Below are positions 8,689 to 17,081 of a DNA stretch of 64,000 nt, in pieces. The notes beneath the pieces are model-generated. The model did not search any database. It worked only from the letters and a program-made list of their open reading frames with translations, and had not been told where the DNA came from. Where the stretch lies: the NCBI RefSeq assembly GCF_900104445.1, contig NZ_FNJI01000013.1:1-64000 (forward strand), given 5' to 3'. Position 1 is the stretch's first letter. Every line of letters starts with the position of its first letter. The stretch comes from Desulforhopalus singaporensis. Lineage in GTDB: Bacteria; Desulfobacterota; Desulfobulbia; Desulfobulbales; Desulfocapsaceae. A program made the translations under genes and the position numbers.

Positions 8689-9213
8689 TCAATAGTTGCT
8701 GTCGGCATAGCCTACCCATCCGCCCGCTTCGACAAGGGCCCTGTCAAACCCGGAGATGGTAAAGGGGACACTCTCCTGTTCCCCGTCTGCGCTAAAGTGG
8801 AAAACGTTTTTTTCCAGATCAGTGGTGAGGCTGGTCTGCTTGCCCGCAAATTTTGCAAACAGTTGGTCGATAACGGCGGGTTCCAGCTGTACCGCCATCA
8901 TCCCGCAGTTGAACATGTTCTGCTTGAAGATCCTGGCGAAGTTCTCGGCGATGACGATATTGAAATCGTTGACCTCCAGCGCCCATGGCGCATGTTCCCT
9001 GGAGGAGCCGCAGCCGAAGTTTGCCCGGGTCACGATTACCGTGTGTTTCGGTACATCCTCCCGCGGGTTGAAACCTTCAAGGGAGAGATCGTCGAGCAGA
9101 TAAGACTTCAGGGCCTCCTTGGTGATCTCGGTGAGGTACCTGGCGGGGATAATTTCATCGGTGTTGATATCCGATCGGTCAAGAAAAAGTACTTTGCCGT
9201 TGAAAGATTTCAT
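8689..9213 (-). CDS. leuD: 3-isopropylmalate dehydratase small subunit (LeuD-type)
   Basis: Swivelling small subunit of the isopropylmalate isomerase, 174 residues, the compact archaeal/anaerobe type. Seen: DRSDINTDEIIPARYLTE near the N-terminus (substrate loop YLTE), NFGCGSSREHAPWAL (about residue 67) and IVIAENFARIFKQNMFNCGM. The ATG at 9213 overlaps the leuC stop (ATGA), with AAGGGGG upstream, so the pair is coupled. Open frame continues upstream inside leuC, but that start has no support. No leuA or leuB is nearby. The same fold serves homoaconitase and 2,3-dimethylmalate dehydratase, so the exact substrate rests on family resemblance. Confidence 0.88.
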   Translation of the reverse strand: MKSFNGKVLFLDRSDINTDEIIPARYLTEITKEALKSYLLDDLSLEGFNPREDVPKHTVIVTRANFGCGSSREHAPWALEVNDFNIVIAENFARIFKQNMFNCGMMAVQLEPAVIDQLFAKFAGKQTSLTTDLEKNVFHFSADGEQESVPFTISGFDRALVEAGGWVGYADSNY

Positions 9214-10508
9214 GAGTTGCCCCCTTGCTGGTAAATATCTGAGTTGGTGATGTAACCGGTAATGGCGGTGGCCGCAGCGGAAGCCGGGCTCATGAGGTGG
9301 ACGGTTCCGCCTTTGCCCATGCGGCCGTTGAAGTTCCGGTTGGTGGTCGAGGCGCACACCTCTCCTTCGGCAAGAACTCCGTTGCTCATCCCAAGACAGG
9401 CGCCGCATGTCGGATTTGTCACACAGAAGCCTGCGTCCATGAAAATCTTGATGATACCTTCGTCAAGGGCGTTGTTGTAGATTGCCGGGGACGCCGGGGA
9501 GACGATGCCGCGGACCCAGTCTTTGATTTTCTTGCCCTTGAGAACGGATGCCGCAACCCTGAGGTCTTCGATTCGTCCATTGGTGCAGGAGCCGATATAG
9601 ACCTGGTCTACCCTGGTGTCGGACATCTCGCTCACCGGCTTGATCTGGTCGGGCTTGAAACCGAAGGTTGCCACCGGGACAAGTTCGTCGCCGTTGATCG
9701 TTATGGTTTCGGCGTAGGTTGCATCCGGGTCCGCGCAATATTGCTGATATGCCTTCAGGGCGTCTTCGCGGGAGCTGAATTCGTCACTGATAAACGGCCA
9801 CAGGTATTCAACAGTTGTCATGTCCGGGGCACAGATGCCACAGGTTCCTCCGGCTTCAATGGCCATGTTGCAAAGCGTCATGCGCTCTTCCATGGACATG
9901 TTGTCAACCACCTCGCCACAGAACTCTATGACTTTGTTGGTCGCGCCGTTTACCCCGAGCTTGCCGATAATGGTCAGAATGGTGTCTTTGGCAAAGACCC
10001 CTTCGGGCAGCGATCCTCTGATCTCGATTTTGATCGATTCCGGGTAATGGAAGGCGCAGACGCCTTTTAAGATGCCGACTTCAAGGTCGGTCGTTCCCAC
10101 TCCTGCGGCGAACGCGCCGAAGGCGCCGTGGGTGCAGGTATGGGAGTCTCCCATGATGACGGTGTAGCCTGGACGTACAAAGCCTTTTTCCGGGAAAATG
10201 GCATGACATACTCCGTTTCGCCCGATGTCAAAAAAATCTTTTATCCCGTGGCGATTGGCCCAGTCCCTGAGGATCTTCCCCTGGGTCGCCGTTTTGGAGT
10301 CCTTGGCCGGGGTGACGTGGTCGATTACCGCCTTGATTTTTGCAGGATCGAAAACCCGGTCGAGACCCCGTTCAACCAGATCGTTGATTGCCACCGGGGT
10401 GGTTATTTCATGACAGAAAACTGCGTCGAGCCGTATTACGTGGATATCGCCAAACGGGTTGTCCACGCGGTGGGATGCGAATATTTTTTCCGCAATATTT
10501 TTTCCCAT
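9210..10508 (-). CDS. leuC: 3-isopropylmalate dehydratase large subunit (LeuC-type)
   Basis: Aconitase-superfamily large subunit, 432 residues, that isomerises 2- and 3-isopropylmalate in leucine synthesis. Cluster ligands are visible in VYIGSCTNGR and NPTCGACLG; other family marks are MGDSHTCTHGAFGAFAAGVGTTDLE and LGVNGATNKVIEF. The start at 10508 (MGKNIAEK) is set by AGGAGG seven bases upstream; 17 further in-frame codons upstream are rejected. The gene lies 76 bases downstream of the XRE-cupin regulator on the same strand and could be read with it. A role as an alternative aconitase working with the nearby citrate synthase is possible but not indicated by any residue I can read. Confidence 0.9.
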   Translation of the reverse strand: MGKNIAEKIFASHRVDNPFGDIHVIRLDAVFCHEITTPVAINDLVERGLDRVFDPAKIKAVIDHVTPAKDSKTATQGKILRDWANRHGIKDFFDIGRNGVCHAIFPEKGFVRPGYTVIMGDSHTCTHGAFGAFAAGVGTTDLEVGILKGVCAFHYPESIKIEIRGSLPEGVFAKDTILTIIGKLGVNGATNKVIEFCGEVVDNMSMEERMTLCNMAIEAGGTCGICAPDMTTVEYLWPFISDEFSSREDALKAYQQYCADPDATYAETITINGDELVPVATFGFKPDQIKPVSEMSDTRVDQVYIGSCTNGRIEDLRVAASVLKGKKIKDWVRGIVSPASPAIYNNALDEGIIKIFMDAGFCVTNPTCGACLGMSNGVLAEGEVCASTTNRNFNGRMGKGGTVHLMSPASAAATAITGYITNSDIYQQGGNS

Positions 10509-10584
10509 AGTATCCTCCTGATTTCTTGGTGAATGGAGCTTGGTGTTATCAGTGGTCAAATGTTTTGCCGTGTAAGGTTCAGGG

Positions 10585-11166
10585 TCAGTGACGAAAAAGA
10601 TTTCTGGGGGGACTGATGACCCAGATAGCCTGTAATAGTGTGGAGCCTGTGTTCTTCAGAAGATGCGGCATGTCCGAAGGAAAATAGACGGAGTCTCCGG
10701 CAGCAAGAAAATATTGTTCATGCCCGTACAGCAGCTCGGCAGATCCTTCGAGGATAATGCCGAACTCCATGCCGGCATGCCCGTACTGCCGGTCGCCTTT
10801 TTCTCCGCCGGGGTCGATCTCCAGCAGGAATACTTCGATTGCCGAATCCCTGACCGCGCCGTCATTTACCGAAAGCTGGTGAAAGGCGACTTTGTCGCGG
10901 CGGATGGTTCCTCGCTTGAGTTTCCGCACGATAGAGACTTTTCTCTTCTGCCGGTAGTCGTTGAAAAGATACTCGTAGTCAACGTCGAGAATATCGGCAA
11001 TGAGTAGCAAGGTGTCAATGGATGGCGAAACTTTATTTCGTTCTATCTGGGACACCAGGCTTTCGCTCACCTCGGCTCTGGTGGCGACATCTTTAAGCGT
11101 GTAGCCTTTACGCTCCCGTACTTCGCGGAGCTTGTGACCGAATTTGTAGCGCATTTTCCCTTTCAT
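10585..11166 (-). CDS. XRE-family transcriptional regulator with cupin sensor domain
   Basis: 193 residues: an N-terminal helix-turn-helix (about residues 9-65, LREVRERKGYTLKDVA then SESLVSQIERNKVSPSI) joined to a C-terminal cupin_2 barrel (about 115-185, HAGMEFGIILEGSAELLYG and AAGDSVYFPSDMPHLLKN). Members of this class such as PuuR bind small ligands in the cupin and repress catabolic genes. The start at 11166 has AGGAG ten bases upstream. A 7-bp inverted repeat overlaps the ribosome-binding site and could be its own operator. Nearby targets could be leuCD or the polyamine operon; PuuR senses putrescine, so polyamine control is an attractive but unproven guess. Confidence 0.88.
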   Translation of the reverse strand: MKGKMRYKFGHKLREVRERKGYTLKDVATRAEVSESLVSQIERNKVSPSIDTLLLIADILDVDYEYLFNDYRQKRKVSIVRKLKRGTIRRDKVAFHQLSVNDGAVRDSAIEVFLLEIDPGGEKGDRQYGHAGMEFGIILEGSAELLYGHEQYFLAAGDSVYFPSDMPHLLKNTGSTLLQAIWVISPPRNLFRH

Positions 11167-11168
11167 AT

Positions 11169-11187
11169 TACTTCATCTCCTGAAGTA
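11169..11187. promoter_or_regulatory. candidate autoregulatory operator of the XRE-cupin gene
   Basis: TACTTCA-TCTCC-TGAAGTA, a perfect 7-bp inverted repeat with a 5-base spacer, covers the ribosome-binding site of the regulator (start 11166). A TTGACA box on the minus strand (11213-11218) lies upstream, so a bound protein would block the transcription start and leader. Confidence 0.45.
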
Positions 11188-11415
11188 TGCATAAAAAACA
11201 CAGGCGGGGTTTTGTCAACTGTTTTTTTTCGCATGGAAAAAATTCCACCTGATTTTTGCGCTGCAGGATCGCTCAGCTTCCTTCCTGATACCTCTTTTGA
11301 GGAGAATATTTTATATGCGTTGCGGTTTTGGTGTTGCAACGTCAGGGAATTTCGGGATAATGAGTGTTCTGTGGAGAAACGGCTCAGCGGGCGTTGGAAG
11401 TGGTGTTTGCCGGTG

Positions 11416-12024
11416 CTACTCCCGGTGGTTTTTTTTCTGGTGGCGGGTGCTGGTTCTTGTGCGCCTGTGGTTGAGCAGATGCTTCTGGGCACGCCTGGTA
11501 AAGAAAATCGAGAGAAGCTTGAGGCTTACCAGGTAGACCAAAAGGCCCAGGATGGTGCCGAGCACAATGGAGCCCAGCAGCAGGGGCAGCAGTATCTCAC
11601 GGCTCATCTGCACCACCGCCATGAACTGTTCCTTTATGTTCCAGAACTCCAGTCGTGCCATGGTGCGGCCAATATCGATAAAGAGACCGGATACCTCGGA
11701 AAGCGGGGGGCCGCTGAGAAACTTGAGGCCGAGCCAGTAGTTGAACGTATAGATCGGGGCGATGGTGATCGGGTTGGTGATCCATACCGGTATAAGAGAG
11801 GCGGCCCTGTTTACGTTGAGCATTGTGGCAAGGATAACCACCAGGATGAGCTGGATGCCCACAGTGGGGGTGAACGCGACAAACATCCCGACCCCAAGGC
11901 CGCCTGCAATGGCCCTCGGGGAGCTGCGGAGTTTGAGTACCCACCGCAAGACAGGGCGGGTGCGCATGAGCAGATTACGCCTGTGTTTTTTGGGAGGCGG
12001 AGGTTGTTGCGTATTTCTTGACAA
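11416..12024 (-). CDS. DUF2062 membrane protein
   Basis: 202 residues with the DUF2062 signature: short basic N-terminus (PPPPKKHRRNLLMRTRPVLRW), then SPRAIAGGLGVGMFVAFTPTVGIQ, a hydrophobic segment, and WITNPITIAPIYTFNYWLG, ending with a further membrane span near residue 160. The function of this family is not established; members often neighbour lipid or cell-envelope glycosyltransferases. The start is TTG at 12024 with only a weak AAGAG site; an ATG 19 codons in (MRTRPV) is an alternative. It is divergent from the ExeA-like ATPase and lies 250 bases upstream of the XRE-cupin gene on the same strand. Confidence 0.75.
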   Translation of the reverse strand: MSRNTQQPPPPKKHRRNLLMRTRPVLRWVLKLRSSPRAIAGGLGVGMFVAFTPTVGIQLILVVILATMLNVNRAASLIPVWITNPITIAPIYTFNYWLGLKFLSGPPLSEVSGLFIDIGRTMARLEFWNIKEQFMAVVQMSREILLPLLLGSIVLGTILGLLVYLVSLKLLSIFFTRRAQKHLLNHRRTRTSTRHQKKNHRE

Positions 12025-12073
12025 GGCGCAGCTCTTCGGTGAACAATTAGTGTTTTGCGACGTTTCCCGGTTT

Positions 12074-12113
12074 TTTGCAGAATCTAATACAAGTATACCA
12101 AAGGTTCTGCAAA
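12074..12113. promoter_or_regulatory. 9-bp inverted repeat in the divergent promoter region
   Basis: TTTGCAGAA (12074-12082) and TTCTGCAAA (12105-12113) are perfect reverse complements whose centres lie 31 bases apart, about three helical turns. It lies between the divergent DUF2062 and ATPase genes and could be a dimer-of-dimers operator. Confidence 0.35.
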
Positions 12114-12240
12114 CATTAAATTGATTGTGTCACCGATTTTGTTTTGTGCGCGAAATAGGGGTGGTACACGGCAACAAATAGAGCAAATTGCCAACGGAAA
12201 CCATCGTTTTTGCTTCGTTCGGGCAACTTCAGACAACAAT

Positions 12241-13431
12241 ATGGTTATGGACAGTTTTTCTACTACAGCGGATTCAGGTTCTTCTCACTTTTTCCATCCC
12301 CAAAAAACGTCGTGGCTCGGTGCTGTGCGGCGAGAGTGCCTGGAAACTCTTGAGCGGGAGATAGCTGCGGCCAACGGCCTGCAGCTGTTGGTCGGCGGGG
12401 AAGGAGTCGGCAAGACTTTCCTGGTGGGGCAGCTGCGTGAAAAACTGGACGACACCATCGTGTTTTGCCGGCTCAGTCGACTGCAGGGTGAACTTCTAGA
12501 TCTTTATAACGAGATCGGCGAGGGGCTCGGCCTTGGCGGGGAATACACTTCACGGGTGCAGTTTCTGCTCGATTTTACCCTTTTCCTGCGCCGGGCCGCC
12601 GACCAGGGGAGGAAGGTGCTGCTGGTTGTCGACGACGGCCATACGGCCGGGCCTCCAATGTTTGAGTTGCTCCGGTCGTTATCAAATGTCACCAAAGACG
12701 GCGGCAGGATTATCGGTCTCCTGCTGGTCGGCCGTCCCGAACTGGAAGAGATGATTGACCTCCCCGAAAACCGCGCGTTGCGGAGGCGGTTTGCCGCAAG
12801 GATTGCAGTTGCCCCCTTGGACAAGGCGGAAACCGGGCAGTATCTTTGTTGCCGGCTTAAACAGGAGTGGGATGTCGAGGCCCGGATCAGCGACGGCGCC
12901 CTTGTTTTTATCCACCGCTGGGGCGGCGGCATTTTTAGTGAAATAGATGAGCTTTGTGCCCTGATCGCAGGGCGATGCACGGTCCAGGGCGAGGTGCTGA
13001 TCGATGAAAAACTGATGCGCAGCTGTCTGGCCAAAGACAGTGGCGACAGGAATACAGCCCAAGAAAAAGGAGCAAAAGACGGGTCGACCGCAAGCGATGC
13101 AGCGGCCGGGGGAACATGGAAAAAATACCGCACGGTGGCTGCCGCCGCACTCCTGTTGTTTGTCCTGGCCTTGCTCTATGCTGTACCGGGAACGAAAAAA
13201 AAGGAGGAAATGGCAGCGGTTGAACTTTTGCCGGTAAAGGCGCAGCAGGAAGAACCAACACCTGGAGAAGGCGGGGCGGGGTCGGAAGAGGCAGCCGGTC
13301 TTTCGGCTGATTCCGCGGAGGGTGGCCCGGAACAGGTCGTGGCGCAGGTAAGTGACCAGTCGCAGGTTTTACAAGAACCTGCGACTGGTCCGGTAACCAC
13401 GATCGTCATCAGGGATCTTGAAGTCCGGTGA
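12241..13431 (+). CDS. ExeA/GspA-like AAA ATPase with one membrane span
   Basis: 396 residues from the ATG at 12241; an open frame runs 40 codons further up without support. Seen: Walker A GGEGVGKT (about residue 44), Walker B KVLLVVDDGH (about 125), an AAA_22/ExeA-type core, one transmembrane segment AAAALLLFVLALLYAV (about 300), then a low-complexity Glu/Ala/Gly-rich tail that would be periplasmic. ExeA/GspA proteins help build type II secretion or related envelope machines by remodelling peptidoglycan; here no peptidoglycan-binding domain is present and no secretion genes adjoin. The 3' end overlaps the convergent glycosyltransferase by 23 bases and contains a perfect 15-bp hairpin. Confidence 0.78.
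   Translation: MVMDSFSTTADSGSSHFFHPQKTSWLGAVRRECLETLEREIAAANGLQLLVGGEGVGKTFLVGQLREKLDDTIVFCRLSRLQGELLDLYNEIGEGLGLGGEYTSRVQFLLDFTLFLRRAADQGRKVLLVVDDGHTAGPPMFELLRSLSNVTKDGGRIIGLLLVGRPELEEMIDLPENRALRRRFAARIAVAPLDKAETGQYLCCRLKQEWDVEARISDGALVFIHRWGGGIFSEIDELCALIAGRCTVQGEVLIDEKLMRSCLAKDSGDRNTAQEKGAKDGSTASDAAAGGTWKKYRTVAAAALLLFVLALLYAVPGTKKKEEMAAVELLPVKAQQEEPTPGEGGAGSEEAAGLSADSAEGGPEQVVAQVSDQSQVLQEPATGPVTTIVIRDLEVR
13354..13390. repeat. perfect 15-bp hairpin inside the end of the ATPase gene
   Basis: Arms 13354-13368 and 13376-13390 are exact reverse complements with a 7-base loop. The hairpin is translated as part of the ATPase tail and lies 19 bases outside the end of the convergent glycosyltransferase gene. 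There is no T-run, so it is not a standard terminator. Confidence 0.75.
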
Positions 13432-14530
13432 TGGTCCTGAGGGTTGTCTCGATTTTTTTATAGTTTTGGTCAATATCGTGGGCCGAGCGTATGTGCACGG
13501 CTCCATTTGCGCCCAGTTTGGCGCGCAGCTCCGGCTGCAGGATCAGCTGCTCCATCTTGTCGGTGAAGGTGTCCGGCCGGCTCGCCGTTGCCAGAAGGCC
13601 TGTGTGGCCGTCGACCACCGCCTCCCCTCCGCCCCATTCCCTGAATGCGACCACGGGGAGACCGCACGACTGGGCTTCGAGGTAGACCATGCCGAGCGAT
13701 TCCTCCACCCCTGGAAATGCAAAGAAGTCGGCTCCGCTATAGTAACGGTACAGTCGGTTGCGCTCTATTTTACCGCAGAAGATGCATCTTTCACCCAAGA
13801 GGCTGTTGGCAAGACGTTCAAGGGACGGTCTTGACTGGCCGTCTCCGACGACGATCAGTTTCAGGTTGTGACCTCTCTTTGCCAACAGCGAGGCTGACCT
13901 GATCACGGTTTCAAGCCCTTCTGTCTTGACCCCTGGCCGCATCATGGCGGCGGTCATGATGATTGTTTCGTCGCCGGTTTTCCACTGCTGGCGTGATGTG
14001 CGGTGCCACTCTTTTGAGAACTCGAACTGTTGGGGCCGGATGCCGGGCGCGATGTAGGTGAGCCTTTCTTTAGGGAGCAGTCTTGCCAGGTTGCGGTAGT
14101 CCCGGTGCTTGTTGGTGAATATATGGTCGGCGCCGAGGAGGACCCTCCGGTTGAGCAGGTAGCCCGGCAGGGTTGCCAGTTTTTTCCGTCTCTTGGTCGA
14201 ATAGATGCCCTGAAAGATGACGTACGGGATGTCGAGCTTTCTGCTGCAGGCGAGCCCGAGGAGGTCGGGGCACTTGTAATAGCTGTGGTAGCTGAGCCAG
14301 ATATCAAAGGATGGCGAGGTTGAACGGCTGGTTATGCGTCTTTTTTCCCGGATCAGCTTGAGCATGGCAAGCGGTCTGTAGTAGATCCAGCGGCAGCGGA
14401 TCCGGCTGACGAGCAAGACGTGGTGGCCGCGGCTTTTCAGGTTGTCATGCAGTTCGGTTCCGATCACCAGGTCTCCGGAGGGAACGGGGTGTCCCAGCGG
14501 TTTAAACGGCATGTAGTAGGCGATTTTCAT
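13409..14530 (-). CDS. glycosyltransferase family 4 (GT-B fold)
   Basis: 373 residues starting MKIAYYMPFKPLGHPVPSGD, with a GAGGA site before the ATG at 14530. The N-terminal Rossmann half carries SGDLVIGTELHDNLKSRGH, and the C-terminal half carries LIVVGDGQSRPSLE and the nucleotide-sugar E-x7-E motif in EESLGMVYLEAQSCGLPVVAF (about residue 285). Predicted to transfer a sugar from an NDP donor to a lipid or surface glycan at the inner face of the membrane. Acceptor and donor are unknown. It is divergent from the next glycosyltransferase, 169 bases away, and its 3' end overlaps the ATPase gene. Confidence 0.85.
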   Translation of the reverse strand: MKIAYYMPFKPLGHPVPSGDLVIGTELHDNLKSRGHHVLLVSRIRCRWIYYRPLAMLKLIREKRRITSRSTSPSFDIWLSYHSYYKCPDLLGLACSRKLDIPYVIFQGIYSTKRRKKLATLPGYLLNRRVLLGADHIFTNKHRDYRNLARLLPKERLTYIAPGIRPQQFEFSKEWHRTSRQQWKTGDETIIMTAAMMRPGVKTEGLETVIRSASLLAKRGHNLKLIVVGDGQSRPSLERLANSLLGERCIFCGKIERNRLYRYYSGADFFAFPGVEESLGMVYLEAQSCGLPVVAFREWGGGEAVVDGHTGLLATASRPDTFTDKMEQLILQPELRAKLGANGAVHIRSAHDIDQNYKKIETTLRTITGLQDP

Positions 14531-14699
14531 CGGCGTCCTCGGAGATATTATGGTTTGGAAAACAGGTTGCATCTATACCGGAAAACTAATAATCTTGCCC
14601 GAATATTTCATGGAGCTCTTTGTTCTGTCTTCCGGGAGGAAGGTGTTAGATTTATGTGTTTTCAGTATGTTAAGGTGTGCTTTCTGAAAAGGGGGAGGG

Positions 14700-15899
14700 G
14701 TGAGCAACGGCGGTGCAACACGGTTGGATATATTGATTTACGCCCATGACGGAAGAGGGCTCGGACACGCCAGCAGGTCGATAGCGATCGGGATGGCCCT
14801 GCGCAGTCTCTATCCAGCGCTGAGGGTGCTGTTTGTTTCCGGTTGCAGTTTTTCCCAGGAGCTGATCGGCACCTCCGGTCTGGACTGGCTCAAACTGCCG
14901 TCCTACAGGACTGAGGTGGTGGATGGAAAATCGCGGGGCATTCCCGGGTATTCCAATTTCGGTGACCACCAGCTGGGCGTCATTCGCTCGCGGACCATCG
15001 CCCATTATGTCGAAATCTACCGACCGAGGGTGGTTCTCGTGGACCACACACCCCAAGGCAAGCATCGCGAGCTTGTTCCGGCAATCGAGGACTCCTGGCG
15101 CAAATATGGGCCGGAGTCGGTGAAGTGGGTGCTCGGGGTTCGCGGGGTGGTCGGGGCGGTGCGCCAGGCCAGATCTGCACTTTCCGCCGAGCTGTTCAGG
15201 AAATATTATGACACTCTGTTGTGGTACGGGGACAGCGGCGTGCTGGGCCGGGACCATCTGGTGCAGCTGGAAAGACAGTATGGGGTCGCCCCCGTTGAGT
15301 GCGGCTATGTTTCCCGTCTTGCAGAACAGTTTCCCGGTAGCAGGGGGGTGAGCGGTACCGGAGAGAAATATGCCGGGACTGTGTCCGTTCCCTGGATTGG
15401 TGAAAAAAGTATCGGTTTCCTGCGCAATCTTGCCGAAGCCCTGAAAGGGTTGGGGACGTCTGTGGGGGTGTGGCGGCTTTTCGTCGGCGGCTTGGAGGAA
15501 GGAAGAGTGGGCCCGCAGGTTTCTGCTCTTTTCCAGGATATTGAAAACTGCCGGGTTGAGCCCCCTTCGGCACGCTATGTCCCTGCTTTGCTGCAGTCGA
15601 AAACCGCGTTGGTTTACGGCGGCTACAACAGTCTTATGGATGTAATCTATGCAGGAATCCCCTTTCTCGCCGTTCTTCGGGAAATGCAGGATGAAGAGCA
15701 GCGGATTCACGTTGGGTCAATTCTTCAGGCGGTGGGCGACAGGGGAAGTGTTCTGGGCGAATCCGAACTCAGCGTGGACAAAATTATGCGTCGGCTGTCG
15801 GCAAACTTACAGGCCGGCGGGGCGGCCGATCCCGGCATTGATCTTCAGGGAGCCCGGACGGCGGCAGCCCGCTTATACAGGATGGTGGTTGTCAAATAA
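14700..15899 (+). CDS. predicted GT-B glycosyltransferase (COG4671/MurG-like)
   Basis: 399 residues. The N-terminal sequence LDILIYAHDGRGLGHASRSIAIG resembles the glycine-rich loop of MurG and of COG4671 predicted glycosyltransferases, and the C-terminal half contains ALVYGGYNSLMDVIYAGIPFLAV, matching the donor-binding GGxNS/E region. Start at GTG 14700 directly after a G-rich ribosome-binding stretch; spacing is short, so an internal TTG near 14724 is possible. Function unknown beyond sugar transfer. It precedes a PHP-like gene and galE on the same strand, forming a loose sugar cluster with the divergent GT4. Confidence 0.75.
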   Translation: MSNGGATRLDILIYAHDGRGLGHASRSIAIGMALRSLYPALRVLFVSGCSFSQELIGTSGLDWLKLPSYRTEVVDGKSRGIPGYSNFGDHQLGVIRSRTIAHYVEIYRPRVVLVDHTPQGKHRELVPAIEDSWRKYGPESVKWVLGVRGVVGAVRQARSALSAELFRKYYDTLLWYGDSGVLGRDHLVQLERQYGVAPVECGYVSRLAEQFPGSRGVSGTGEKYAGTVSVPWIGEKSIGFLRNLAEALKGLGTSVGVWRLFVGGLEEGRVGPQVSALFQDIENCRVEPPSARYVPALLQSKTALVYGGYNSLMDVIYAGIPFLAVLREMQDEEQRIHVGSILQAVGDRGSVLGESELSVDKIMRRLSANLQAGGAADPGIDLQGARTAAARLYRMVVVK

Positions 15900-16053
15900 C
15901 GCAGCCGGCTGGTGAACCGAGAAGTTTTTGGGGATGAGGGCCACTGCTGCGCCAGACCGCGTTGACGCGACGTGTTGCGGGATAAGTAATTGCAAATAGC
16001 TCGCAACACTGGTAGACAGAGACTTTTATGATAATTAGCAAACGAGTCCTATT

Positions 16054-16887
16054 ATGCCGGTATTAATAGACGGACATGTCCATGTCCATTCCAGTTTTTC
16101 GCTGAACCTGTTTCTTGAATCTGCCTGGAAAAATTTCAGCAGTGGTGCCGAGCGGTTGAAACTCTCCGGTGACTGCGTATACGTCCTCGCCCTGGCCGAG
16201 GGGCAACGGGCCGATGTGTTCGGGCAGATGAAAAAAATAGCGTCGGCTGACTCGGGTGGTTCAGATTATTCATCTGAGGCGGGGCGGGAGTTTGCGTTTT
16301 TTCGTACCAGGGAAGAGCAGAGTCTTGTCGCCCGGCGGGGGGAACAGGTCCTGGTTATTGTCGCCGGCAGGCAAATCCTGAGCAGGGAAGGGCTGGAGGT
16401 ACTCTCCCTTGCATCCCTTTTCCGGGTGGACGATCACCTCCTGCCGCTTGCAGAACTGACCCAGACCGTGATTGACCGGGGGGGCGTGGCGGTGGTGCCG
16501 TGGGGAGTGGGTAAATGGTGGGGTAAAAGGGGACGTATCGTGGCCGAAACCCTTTCCCTGGACCGTCCGCTACTGTATGGCGGAGATAACGGCAACCGGC
16601 CGGCGTTCTGGCCCAGACCCAGGATTTTTCCCCGACCGCAACAGCCGGGAAAGAACATCTTGTCGGGCTCCGATCCGCTGCCGCTGACGGGCCACCAGGC
16701 GAGAGGCGGCTGCTTCGGTTCGGCGATAACAGACGGCTCGCTCTCTCTTGACTGTCCCGCAAAAGATCTGCGGACGCTGCTGGGGCGGGAAAAAAATCGG
16801 TTGATCGGATATGGCCGGGGAGCCTCTGTGGGTCGGTTTATTTCCGACCAGTTCCGGGTTAACCTGAAAAAGAGGCTTTCCCGGTAG
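16054..16887 (+). CDS. PHP-like putative metal-dependent hydrolase
   Basis: 277 residues beginning MPVLIDGHVHVHSSFSL; the Asp-Gly-His-x-His-x-His opening matches the metal-binding start of PHP or amidohydrolase-type enzymes. Later hydrophobic blocks VLVIVAGRQILSREGLEVLSLA and GGVAVVPWGVGKWWGKRG resemble the PHP layout, where a further His and Asp usually bind metal; I see SGSDPLPL as a possible distal Asp site. Phosphoesterase activity is an inference. It lies 154 bases after the COG4671 glycosyltransferase, with which it may act. A GTGTTGCG/CGCAACAC inverted repeat at 15972-16019 lies upstream. Confidence 0.6.
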   Translation: MPVLIDGHVHVHSSFSLNLFLESAWKNFSSGAERLKLSGDCVYVLALAEGQRADVFGQMKKIASADSGGSDYSSEAGREFAFFRTREEQSLVARRGEQVLVIVAGRQILSREGLEVLSLASLFRVDDHLLPLAELTQTVIDRGGVAVVPWGVGKWWGKRGRIVAETLSLDRPLLYGGDNGNRPAFWPRPRIFPRPQQPGKNILSGSDPLPLTGHQARGGCFGSAITDGSLSLDCPAKDLRTLLGREKNRLIGYGRGASVGRFISDQFRVNLKKRLSR

Positions 16888-17081
16888 CTGCCGGACGGAC
16901 CTGTTTTACGGGGGTAAGCTTCCGGTAATAATCACTGAAAAAACAGTGCTGGTGAAAAATTCTCACGCCGGGCAGAGGGGGCACAAGCCTCCTGTTGCCG
17001 GTATAAAATGTTGCCGCGAATTCTGTAGGTTACCTGAACTTCGGCTGTGCAACGGTAAAATAGTTATTGGCGGATAAGACC

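Noticed and set aside
16960-17056. Words resembling a GEMM (c-di-GMP) riboswitch upstream of galE (CACG..GGGCA, ACAAGCC, GGTTACC)
   Set aside because: The GGCAAACC-type core and GAAA tetraloop are missing, and the left half folds instead as a simple CCGG-stem hairpin.
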